Assembly (NCBI GenBank): GCA_902728285.1
Contig: CACVBU010000593.1
Location: 710,280-774,279, forward strand
DNA: 64,000 nucleotides
Direction: 5' to 3'
Source: Clytia hemisphaerica
Taxonomy: Eukaryota; Cnidaria; Hydrozoa; Leptothecata; Clytiidae
Each line of letters begins with the position of its first letter. Positions within the stretch are counted from its first letter, which is position 1. Made by a program: the position numbers and the translations under genes. Shown in pieces: positions 44,330 through 55,191 of this stretch. The notes beneath the pieces were generated by a model. It was not told the DNA's origin. It saw only the letters and a program-made list of their open reading frames with translations, and ran no database searches.

Positions 44330-47300
44330 GAAAACACCTGCAGCATACAGTATAAATTCAATCACTCACCCATCATGCAATCATCAGAAACTTGAAGAAC
44401 AAGAAGACAATCAGTCATCTAAATATCTTGATTACCTTGGACAACTCACTCTTGTTAGTAAACTCAACTTTATCCAAGAAATTTTCACAGTCAAATCTCA
44501 GAGTAAGTTATACTTTTTTCATTTTTTAACTTTTACAGTTTTAGCCTAGTTAGACACTGTTCTGGTAAAACACCCTGCCCTTTACTTACCTTTACACCAC
44601 AATATCTGAATATAACACTTTACCACTTTTGATCTTTCAACATCACTAAGTTTATAACTTACAAAAGGGTATACTCGTATTACATTATAGCTTTTGGAAA
44701 AAGTATAGCAACGTTGACCAGAGGGGTCAGTACTAAGATCTAGTACATCATGATGTTTAGTGACGTGGGTGGTATATTCAAAGAACATTAAAATCATTTT
44801 AGTACCGTAACTTGGTCTAATAGACCTTTTTTCAAAGAGGCCACCCTGTTGAATAATTATGTAGTCCAGCAGAAAAACAATGATAAAACCATGCATAATT
44901 ATTACAATATGCATGATACAGTAACTATGCATGGCTCTATCATTGTTTTTATGGCTGGACTAAATAATTATTCAACAGGACGTCCTCTTTGAAAAAAGGT
45001 CTATGTCGACACCCCTCCTCTAATTCCGACACCCTTTTTATTAGCTGATAGAAAGATTGAAACTGTTTTTCTTTGCTTGTGGTCACATAGTAATAATCCT
45101 TTTCCAATCAGTGATTCAAGCTTTCATATTATTCCTGTCTCTAAAGAAGGGTGTCGGAATTAGACGAGGGATGTCGATATTAGACCAACTTACGGTACTA
45201 TGGGGTACTACACGTTCTGACGTTGTTTTTTTTATTAGAACATCCACAATGTTTGAAATTTTCAGATTTTTACCATTTTTTGAGCATTTTTGCCCATTTT
45301 TCTAAGATACCGGCTGTATTAGAGTCGGTAAAACCTTAAAATGTTCTTAACTTTTCCATAACATTTCGGCCATTGAAGCCTTATGTTCTTATATAGTTTG
45401 TTCTTATAAAAAAATGTGTAAAATACTTAAAAGGGTGATTTCCAGTGGGCACCCCCCCCCCCCCTTCCAGGATTCTGGGGAGAGGTTGACAATTTTCAAA
45501 TTTTTTAAATCGGGTGGGGGTTGAGTTGACGAAAAATTTCAGGTGGGGGTAACCCTATACAAGTGGGGGTGGAAATTTTCTCAGTTGGGGGTTGTGGAGT
45601 TTTTTTGAGTGTATCTTTCATTTGTTGTGAGAATCTAGTTGAAAAAAAAATTGAAAAAACAATCCAAGAAAAAAACTAAAAAATATTTATTTTTTGTCCT
45701 CCAATTTCTTCCTCATATTCATCAGGGGACTTCACTGGTATTTTGAGCGTTCGCAGGCAAAATTCTTTCTCCTTTCTTATCTTTTCTCTTATATTACTTA
45801 AGAAAAGAAAGTAAAATAACTTTGATAACTCTGATTTTTAATATTCTACAGTCTGTCCTGGGTGTATAAAATAAAATTCTAAAAATCTTAAAATGAAATG
45901 AAATGAAAAATAATCAGTTCTTGGTATAAAAGAAGATGAATGTAATGCTTAAGAAGATTCAAATTCTAGAATTTGTCATAAAATCATAGTAATTCTACGA
46001 GATATCAAAGCAAATCTCCTAAAAATAACATCAAAATGCAAGAATGCCAAAAATATTGCTCACTCTCCAACCTGCTCCAACTACCATCTATTATTTGCAA
46101 CACTTTGATTTCAATTCTCAATTTTGGTTACACAGAGTAGATCATTTTTCTCACAACTGAAATGCACTTCTAATCTGCCTCACTGTTGTAAAAATCCTTT
46201 CTGATAAAAATTGGGATATTGTACAAGTTACCTACAGCACACCTCCTAGGCTAAATTTATCATATCTAATTTCATACATTTGTTTACTTTGAAAATTCAA
46301 ACTTTATCCTTAAAAGGTCAAAGAGCCCATTAAAAGGTCAAAATTCTGAGGAAATTCTTTTTTCGACTTTTATAATTTCATGCTTTTATATTGTATTACA
46401 CTGTCATGTTGGGAAATTGCGAGGCAACCCTTCTATGTGAATTGAAAGTCCTGTTGAAAGATCTGTACAACCTGAAATAACAGGGTTTCATTTGAGCTCT
46501 CTTGCACAATAGCTTTAGTTTCGAAAACTATAAAAGGTAGAAAATTTCTGATAAAATCTCACATAAAAAATTCACTTGGTTTAAAAGTTGAAAGAGAAAA
46601 GAGGAAAGGTAGACTTGACTTATCTAGAACATCTTTGAAGGTGTGTACATGTTTTAAAAATATCTGCATAGCTTTGAGTATTTCACCTCGATAAGTTTTT
46701 GTATAAACTCTTTGGAATAGTCTTAAATTTTCTAAGGACTTTTTGTGATTCTTACTTACGAAGTTTTTTATATTTTCAATACCTAACCTAGTTTTTCTTT
46801 TTTTCTCTACAGAATCATCATGATTGAAGTGAAACAGTTGCAACGTGGAATACACCTCTGACGAGATCCAATCCAAATACATTTACCAAACGACCAAAGT
46901 CGAACGTCCAACACCTCAAAGGATCACCGTCACACCTGTCGATGTTGAAGTTAAATTCAAAGTCCAACGACATGTCCCTAAGGTTGGAGTCATGCTTGTG
47001 GGATGGGGTGGCAACAATGGTACCACTTTCACTGGAGCTTACCTTGCCAACAAACACAACATCTCATGGAACACCAAATCTGGTGAAAAGCAACCGAACT
47101 GGTTTGGATCCTTATTGCAATCATCTACAGTCAGTCTTGGCTTCAGTGAGCAAGGAGAAGAATTCGTTGCTATGAGAGACGTCTTACCAATGTTACAACC
47201 AGATGACCTCATTATCGATGGATGGGACATCTCCTCTCTCTCAATAACTGATGCCATGCAACGGGCTGAAGTCTTTGATTTCGACCTCCAACGAAAACTT

Positions 47301-48482
47301 GCTCCATACATGAACGACATGAAACCAAGACCTGCCGTCTATCGTCCAGACTTCATCGCAGCAAACCAATCGGACCGCGCGGACAATGTCGTGCTTGGAT
47401 CGGCCGAACAACAAATGACCACCATCCGCAAGGATATCCGTGACTTCAAGGAGAAGAACAAACTGGATAAGGTGATCGTGTTATGGACAGCAAACACTGA
47501 ACGATTCTGTGACGTCATCCCTGGTGTTCATGACACTGCAGAAAACATCTTGGATGCCATCAAACGTGATGAAATTGAAATCTCAGCTTCATCAATCTAC
47601 GCCTTGGCAAGTATTCTGGAAGGTTGCGCGTACATCAATGGATCTCCACAGAACACCTTTGTTCCTGGTGTTATTCAACTGGCTGAAGAACGTAATGTTT
47701 TCCTCGGTGGTGACGACTTCAAATCTGGTCAAACGAAAATCAAATCAGTACTGGTAGACTTTTTGGTTGGTGCAGGCATCAAACCAGTCTCGATTGCCAG
47801 TTACAACCACCTTGGAAACAACGATGGAAAAAATCTCTCAGCACCAAAACAATTCCGTTCCAAAGAGATCTCCAAGAGCAATGTCGTTGATGACATGGTT
47901 GAATCCAATCGTATCTTGTACAAAGAAGGTGAAAAGCCGGATCATGTCGTCGTCATCAAGTACGTACCGACCGTCGCCGACAGTAAACGAGCGCTAGACG
48001 AATACACGTCCGAAATCATGATGCATGGTACGAACACCATCGTCCTTCATAACACCTGTGAAGACTCGCTTCTCGCGACACCCATCATTCTTGATCTCGT
48101 CCTCTTAACCGAATTATGTCAACGAATCAAAATGCGAGTAGGTACAGGTGAATATCAAACCTTCAATTCAGTTTTATCGCTACTTTCTTACCTGTTGAAA
48201 GCTCCACTTGTCCCAAAAGGCACACCAGTCGTTAACGCTCTCTTCAAGCAACGGTCTGCTATTGAAAACATTCTAAGAGCTTGCCTAGCCTTACCTCCAC
48301 AAAACCATATGACTTTGGAACACAAGCTTATGGACATGCAATCAGTTTACAATGAGATGAAGCCACAAGCTCTTATTTCTTCAGACAAGAAAGGAGAACT
48401 GAACGAAAAATCATCGCCACCAATGCGAACCAAATTAACGAACGGACATACAAACACACAGAAAGAAATTTCTATCATTTAA
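44330..48482 (+). CDS. ISYNA1: myo-Inositol-3-phosphate synthase (ISYNA1/INO1), start exon tentative
   Basis: The large exon runs from about 46838 to 48482. It encodes the NAD-dependent enzyme that isomerises glucose 6-phosphate to inositol 3-phosphate, the first step of inositol synthesis in the cytosol. Hallmarks are the NAD loop [90 protein letters not shown] and [12 protein letters not shown]. All are present, so the enzyme looks complete and active. The usual N-terminus continues before VEYTSDEI. A likely first exon, about 44330-44502, ends in EIFTVKSQ, which aligns with FFVESPD of other synthases and has a gtaagt donor. The join is not clean: the good acceptor at 46811-46812 gives an in-frame stop at 46830-46832, and the frame-keeping border at 46838 would need a non-standard site. 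Poly(A) signal aataaa follows the stop. Confidence 0.88.
44803..45197. mobile_element. Foldback, family 2, interrupted in its own left end
   Basis: taccgtaacttggtctaa on the left is complementary to the right end ttagaccaacttacggta. The left end is split by the family 1 MITE at 44821-45003 and resumes as tgtcgacacccctcctctaa, complementary to the right arm. It lies in the presumed first intron of the inositol synthase gene. Confidence 0.8.
44821..45003. mobile_element. TA-flanked MITE, family 1, second complete copy
   Basis: It is nearly identical to 20986-21172. TA at 44821-44822 and 45002-45003 is the target duplication. Confidence 0.85.
45198..46837. other. Intron sequence with a G/C-run patch
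   Basis: 45440-45600 contains a C-run and five gtgggggt words, a decayed G-run element. The rest is AT-rich without features, ending in a strong pyrimidine tract and acceptor at 46812. Confidence 0.45.
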
Positions 48483-49194
48483 ATAAAAACATTTTGAAAA
48501 ACGAAACAACTGTATTGAAAAATTTTTAGTTTATTTAAGAATAGATTTGTTTTGAATCGTAACTAGTAATGTAAATATTTAGATATAATGGTCAGGTAGG
48601 GTTGGAAATGAATTGAGCATTAATTTAAAAAGATTTTTACACTCCGATAAAATCTATTTTAGGAAAGGAATCACTGTTAGAGATCATAAAAGCAAATTAT
48701 TTTGAAAATAATTCATAGTAGATAGGAATATGGTTTGATAGACATAGAAAGTATAATTAATAGCTATTTGATTTATTTTTTTGATATTATGTTTTGTAGA
48801 TTATTATTTTTGATAGCTCCCGGTGAGCACTATAATATCATGTAAATTCTATAACATTGTTAAAGACTATTTCGTCGAACCAAAATTTTGATTTTAAATT
48901 TGTCTATTCTTTGATCCAAGTTTTCGGCCTTCATACCGTTTCGGATTTTTGTTTTAGTAAAGTAACTTTACCATAGCATGGAGGTATAAAGAAAGACAGG
49001 AGATGAATTTGTCGGTAATTGGTCGTTAAAGTCTTTTGATTTCTTTTATGTAATAAATCAAAAGAAATTCTAGGCTCGCCCGATGAAATACGACTTTTTA
49101 GTAGAACTCAAGTTTTCTCTGAACATTCTTACTATCAACATCGAAGATTTCTAGCCTTCTAATATACGAGAATAAAATAAAATTTAGCTCCACG
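48483..49194. other. 3' flank of inositol synthase; no gene
   Basis: AT-rich. A perfect short hairpin (tcttttgatttcttttatg...caaaagaaattct) lies at about 49032-49070. Nothing else is supported. Confidence 0.4.
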
Positions 49195-49764
49195 CAGGGG
49201 GGGGGTCAGTACTAAAATGTCAGACATATATGAGTACTAAAAGGATTTTCAAGAATTTCTTGCATACCACCACCTATTTTTCGAAAATGTTATTTTAGTA
49301 CACATGTACTAAAATTATTTTGATTAATTTAACATAGATACCACCCATTTTTTGCCCTTTTACGAGTTTAAATTTACCAAAATGGGGTCATTGTTACAAA
49401 CCTAGTCGAATTTAGCGCATCAATCTGCAAAATGATATAATTTTATTACTAAACTGTGCTAAACTGTACATAAAAATATTTTAAAAAAATATTTAAAAAA
49501 TTTGAAAAATTCTGAAAGATTTCTGAAGATTTTTTCGAAAATTACTGAAAAAAAAATCAAATTTTTTCCAAAATTGTTAAAAAAATGCTCCATTTTGGCT
49601 AATTTTAGAACAAAATACTAAGATTTTTCAAATTTTTCTTTAAGGGACCACCTTTTTGGTATTTTAGTACACATGGTACTAAAATTATTTTTGAGCTTTT
49701 TTGCAGTACCACCACGTCACTAAATGTCATGATGTCTGAAATTTTAGTACCGACCCCCCCCCTG
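49195..49764. mobile_element. hAT-like foldback with G-run ends
   Basis: It starts CAGGGGGGGGGTCAGTACT and ends with the near complement. ctccacg at 49188-49194 and 49765-49771 is a 7-bp target duplication. ttttagtacacatg..tactaaaat occurs twice, and accaccac once per arm. Same end type as 26503-27193. Confidence 0.75.
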
Positions 49765-49771
49765 CTCCACG

Positions 49772-50900
49772 AAGTAAGTTTGCGTTCAATTTTGTCATAC
49801 ATTAAATTTTGTTTTGAAACGATATTTTCTCCAGCCAGAAAATAAAAAGTTCTTTATAAGCACACACAATTTCAGACCCAATTTGTAGACAAAAAGTCGC
49901 TGGAGAATTTTGGAGGAAAGTATTAAGCAATAGAGTTCACCTTGAAGAAAATGTTGATCCAAAAGTCTTGTCATTTGACGAAGGATTGCAAAGTTTACAG
50001 GCCCTTTTTTAGTCAAAATATTTTCTTACACCAATGTCAGAAACAATGGATCTCGTCTCATCTAATTTCTACAACTGAAATAAGCCAATAAGATTTCACC
50101 TATCAACAAAAGAGCTCATTAAAAATGCACGATATATGAGATTATGAGCATGCATACCTCGTAATTTTTTTAATCGTAGGGCGAGCATGGTTACAATAGC
50201 ATACTTCTCCTGTTTCTTTATACCTCTATGACCATAGCGACCTTATTTTCTTTCATGCAACATTCCAAATTAATTGATCAACTTGTACACATACCCCGAG
50301 AAAAGCATATTGCATTGAAGTATAACCAAAAAACCGTTTACTTTCAGAATCTTCTATTGCTAGTACTTTTCAAGGAAAAGTGTTGCAGTTTTTATAAAAG
50401 CTAAAATTTAACATACTACCAATTAAGGAGCACACAAAATTTCGTACTTTTTAAAGAGAATCCTATGTTAAACCTTAAAGGGGAACTCAACAAATTTGTC
50501 ATTTTCATTTTTTCTCTGATTTTTGTTTTTTTCGAAGAGATAAGCGTCTTTTTTAAAGCTTGTGAACAAATTTTTAGAGTGAAAGGAGTGTTAAGAATTT
50601 GAAAGTTTGTAATTTATCGTTCGAACTGACGACTTCAGGATGAAAACAAACAAATTGAGAATATGTCGAGTTCGCTTTAATAATAATAATACATTTTTCA
50701 GGCCTAAAGAATGTGCTCTCAAGTTATCAGAACTTGAGTATGATATGAACAAAAGTTGTGTATTTTTAAAGGAAAATTCAATGCTAATATATTTGAAAGA
50801 CCAAAGAATATTCATACTAACAAACGCAGATTTTTACCATCTTTTAGTGCATTATTTAGGCCTTCAAAATATATCTTAGCATGGACTTTTCCCTTAAAAA
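49772..50900. other. No gene recognised
   Basis: The frame at 50640-50879 (and its antisense) shows no domain. AT-rich; no repeat structure noticed. Confidence 0.35.
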
Positions 50901-50929
50901 TAACCTGGTAGGTTCATAAAAGTATCACT

Positions 50930-51690
50930 TGTTTTTGCTTGGAAGAGCTTAAAGCATGACATCTATTACAATCAGCTTGTTGTTCGAAGTATTCTGAGAT
51001 TTTCTGCAAGTCATGGTTTAGATCACATTCAATTTGCGTTTTCGATTTTCCGTTGCAATATTACGACTAGATGATGTTATCGTCCGTTACAGTGATAGTA
51101 AAGGCGGGATATTTATGGCGGTATGCGGAAAAAAATCGACGGGAGAGTTTCGAAGAAGACTGGCAAACTCTACTGACTGTAATGTAAACTCTTTTCGACA
51201 GAAAAAAAAACCCGTTTGCAAATTGTCTTCGGCTTTGGGCTTATTTCTTAGATAGTGATTTGTCTTAGACTATAGCATATGTAGTCTATTGCAATATATG
51301 ACGATGTCGTCTGTGTACCTTGATTTTACAAGACAATCTGGGAAATCGTTGAATAAGATTAAAAATAGCAAAAGACCTAGTAAGATCATTGTGTGACACA
51401 AGTAAACAACGGTCGAAGCTTTTGTCAAATGGATATACACAGCTCCTACAAGTTCTTCTTTGTCAATACACAATTTATGTCATCAAATAATAGAGCACTA
51501 GTGATTTCCGTTGAATGCTTCTTTCTGTATCCGAAGAGTCGATTTCGAAGTCAGAAAGTTGTCTTCTAACAGCTTTCTCCAGTATTTTAGAGAAAGTTGG
51601 TAATATTGATATGGGTTTGAAGTTTTCGGGTTTTGTATCTACTGATTTTTTGATAGGTGACATGGCTTGGCAGCAGGTTTTAGGCACCCC
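50930..51690 (-). pseudogene. Decayed LINE reverse transcriptase fragment
   Basis: Reading on the minus strand from 51690: ENFKPISILPTFSKILEKAV (the N-Y-R-P-I-S-I-L-P block of CR1/Rex/Jockey-type RTs), then ELVGAVYIHLTKA (motif A with the D region damaged), then after an internal deletion LLFLILFNDFP and YTDDIVIYC (motif C, YADD class), then near 51030-50930 LQKISEYFEQ in a further frame. Several frameshifts and a deletion between motifs A and B make it dead. It is a different lineage from copies A-C. Confidence 0.75.
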
Positions 51691-51838
51691 TAAGAATTCA
51701 GGTTATCCCTAATACTTTAGGTGATCCCTAAGCAAATGACACGTCAAATTTTTTCGAAAATCCTTTTCAAACAATCAAACAAATATAACAGTTAGTTTAG
51801 CTTATATAAATAGAATAAATGCCCTAAGAAATAGGAGA

Positions 51839-52106
51839 TACACGTTTTTTTTATATACAGTAAGGAACACGTTTATAAGGAACTCGAGGCTGAAAATGGT
51901 CCACAAAATAAGGAACAGTTTAGGAACTGCTCAGGCTGAAAATAAGAAAACAAGTTTTAAGGAACAGTAAGAGATGGTTATCCAAACTTAGCAGCTATGT
52001 AAATAAGGAACTCGATAAGGAACTTTGAGGCTTAAATTCTCTGTAAAAATAAGGAACTCCAGGCTCAGAGCAAAGTTAAGGTTCCTTATAAAGAAAAAAA
52101 CGTGTA
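51839..52106. mobile_element. Foldback with acacgttttttt ends
   Basis: tacacgttttttttatata and the complementary tataaagaaaaaaacgtgta are terminal. taaggaactc / gttcctta words recur five times inside. Confidence 0.7.
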
Positions 52107-53080
52107 AGCTAAGTACTGAAGGTTCATGCCAGATTATCAAGGTTTTGTAAGTCAGGGTGCAAATCCCTAGCCAGACAGATTTTTTATCTAAGTAAATGCA
52201 CCCTAAATGCAACAGGATTAAAGAATTTTTACAGATAATATCTCGGGTAAGTTATGGCATGTCTCAAAAACTGAAAATTACCATAATTTTTAGATCGCAT
52301 TAGTCGACAGAAAATGACCAAACAAATGACTGAACATGAAGGATACTATGATGTAGTTTCTAACCTGATGTGTAACCTAATTGTTTTTTCGCAGATTTTC
52401 GCGAAAAACCGCAAAAACTTATTATTACGTAATAATCGATGACGTCACCAAAACTGAAAATTGAATTTCTCAAGAATGGTTTATCCAATTGTCTTCAAAC
52501 TTTCACCAAATATGTATCTTACTAAAGTCGATCATTTGAAAAAAAAATTTTTCGAAATTTTGATGACGTCAGCAGGAATTGGTAAAAAACAAAAAATCTT
52601 ATTTCTTGCTGACGTAATCAGAATTTCGAAAAAAAAATTCATTCAAATGATCAACTTTAGTAAGATACTAGACGGTTCCCGTCGTCGCAAACGCCGGTTA
52701 ACGGTTTTGCTTGCACATCAAAATCCTTTAAAATACTTTAATGTGGGTTAATGCCTGACATCGTTTTGGCTTAAAATGCCGAATACAATAATAAAAATTA
52801 TACTTCTAAACTTTCTACATAATCAAAATTTTGTGTCTGTAAGCCTCGATGATATGTCTTTTTAAGATAACGGAAGTTTGTGTTCAATGAAATGCCATAG
52901 TGACCCTGTTAAAATTATCGAGGGTATCCGTCGTTGCAGACGCCCAAAGGTGTCTGAGGTGGTGAGAGGGTTGCTTCTAGGAAAAGAAAAAGCCTTAGTT
53001 GTGAAGGAGAGACTCGCGCTTTGCGATCGAGCACTGAAGGTTTTCCCGTTTGTTGGCTTCACATGCGGACAGCTTAAGAC

Positions 53081-55067
53081 GGTGTTCTACTGGTCGACGC
53101 TTCAAATGCATTTAACAGCATAAATCGTGAAGTTATGATGCACAACATTAACATCCTTTGTCCAACCTTGGCGATGTTTGCTACCAACTGCTATTCGAAC
53201 CACGTCCGTCTGTTTGCGATTGGAGGAGCAGAGCTGTCGTCTTCTGAAGGTACAACACAAGGAGATCCGATCGCTATGGCTCTCTACGGCATATTATGTT
53301 TGCTTCCCTTGACCGACACCCTCCGAAACGTACCAGATACCAAACAAGTCGCGTACGCTGACAACATCACTGGTGCTGGTAAACTTGTTGCACTACGCAA
53401 GTGGTGGGATGACCTAACGCAACTCGGTCCAACTATCGGCTACTACCCTGAACCTTCTAAGTCATGGTTGATAGTAAAACCCGAAATGTATCAAACGGCA
53501 CTCGACACATTCGAAGGTACGTCTATAAAGATCACAGCAAAGGGGCATAAACATCTCGGTGCTTCTGTTGGGGAAAAAAGCTACAAGAAGGAATTCGTTT
53601 CAAATAAAGTCGAAACCTGGGTTAAAGAAATCAAAACTTTGTCAGACATTGCAATAACTCAACCCCAAGCTGCGTATGTCGCCTTCGTTATTGGCTACCA
53701 GCAAAAATTCAACTATATCATCCGAACTCTAGACGATATATCAGAATTGCTTCGACCCATCGAAAATGTCATCCGTTTTCACCTCATACCAGCCATATGT
53801 GATGGCAGACAGTGCTCCGATATTGAAAGGAAGATCCTCTCGTTTCCGATCAAGATGGGAGGCCTTGGAATCATCAACATCGAGGATGAGGCTAAATTTC
53901 AAAACGAAACAAGTCGTTTGGCAACTAAAGTGCTAGTCGAGCGCATCATAACACAATCAAATGAATCAATTGATCCAAGTCAATCGAAAAAGATATTGAA
54001 ATCACTAGCCGCTAAACGAATTGGAGAACAAAAACGATCACTCGATCAAATCGTTCAACAACTCCCATCAATCAACCAAAAAGCTTTGGAAATCGCTTCA
54101 TCTCAAGGTGCTTCCTCGTGGCTGACCACTCTTCCACTGAAAGAAGAGAATTTTGTATTGAATAAACGTGAATTCGCTGACGCACTCCACATGAGGTATG
54201 GCTGGGAAATGAAGCGACTGCCCATCAAATGTGCCTGCTCAGCCAACTTCACAATCGACCATGCGCTATCTTGCCATCTTGGCGGCTACGTTATCCATCG
54301 ACATAACAACGTTCGCGATACTCTGGCAACCATGATGAATGAAGTCTGTCACGACGTGTCGATCGAGCCCCAGCTTATGGATTTGTCTCGTGAACAGGTC
54401 GATTTACCACGCTCATCTGTTTACTGGGAATGAAGCTAGGGCGGATGTTAGTGCTAATGGATTTTGGCAGCGGTATCAAAGAGCATTTTTTGACGTGAAG
54501 GTTTGCAACCTTTTAGCTCCGAGCTATCGCATAAAATCTATTGGCACTACATTCACTTCCCTTGAAAAGCAAAAGAAGAGAGCATATAACGAACGGATTC
54601 TTCAAGTTGAGAAAGGGACTTTCACCCCATTAGTATTTGGTGCTACAGGTGGTGTAGCCCGAGAATGCTCAATTTTTATGAGCAGGTTAGCTGATAAAAT
54701 CTCGGCAAAACAAAAATGCTCGAAAAGTGAGGTTGTGAATGGCATACGACGCAAAATTTCCTTCGTTTTGATCCGATCAGTGGTTGCTTGCCTGAGAGGT
54801 GAACGATCGAGTCGTTCGTTTACCCCAGAACAAGCGGCACTGAAGGACTCCAAACTGACGGAAATTTTGACGTCCTTGCATGTTTGAGTGTTGTGGGTTA
54901 GACGATTACATAGGCTACTTTTTTGAGGGTTTCTTTTCAGTTTTTCATCATTTTGGTCTTTTCAGGTGTTTCACTGTTCTCTTTTTTTACAATTTATACA
55001 AAAGTATGTTTGTTAATATATTTGACTCATGTTGTATATCATTTTGATTAAAAAAGTGTTATTATTC

Positions 55068-55105
<38 letters not shown>
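53081..55105 (+). mobile_element. Retrotransposon copy B, 5' truncated, poly(A) tail
   Basis: Sequence departs from repeat X after cagcttaagac (53080) and returns after a run of about 35 A (55071-55105). There is no target duplication; instead about 125 bp of the target, present at 30806-30935, is absent, which indicates insertion with a target-site deletion. The 5' end lies inside the reverse transcriptase just before motif A. Confidence 0.75.
53084..54887 (+). pseudogene. Reverse transcriptase with CCHC and restriction-like endonuclease, copy B (broken)
   Basis: Motif A is LLVDASNAFNSINRE, motif B SSEGTTQGDPIAMALYG, and motif C reads YADN instead of YADD, a lesion at a catalytic aspartate. 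Then follow GHKHLGASVG, FPIKMGGLGI, C-x-C-x7-H-x3-C (CACSANFTIDHALSC), RHNNVRD and, after a frameshift at about 54415, EARADVSANGFW with FFDVKVC (endonuclease), then KGTFTPLVFG and the conserved C-terminal LIRSVVACLRGER. The first frame stops at 54433 and the second at 54887. The gene is inactive. Confidence 0.88.
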
Positions 55106-55107
<2 letters not shown>

Positions 55108-55191
55108 CCACACCTTTTTATTTGAAACTTTGTGACGTCGCAGTACTTTTTCATGAAATTGACGTCAGAACTTTTTTCGTTTACAAATAGC

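Noticed and set aside
50905-50941. A second Penelope GIY-YIG relic, because aggttcataaaagtatcacttg resembles 31580-31605
   Set aside because: The neighbouring minus-strand reading (LQKISEYFEQ) fits the C-terminal part of a LINE reverse transcriptase instead; the shared 30-base phrase alone is insufficient.
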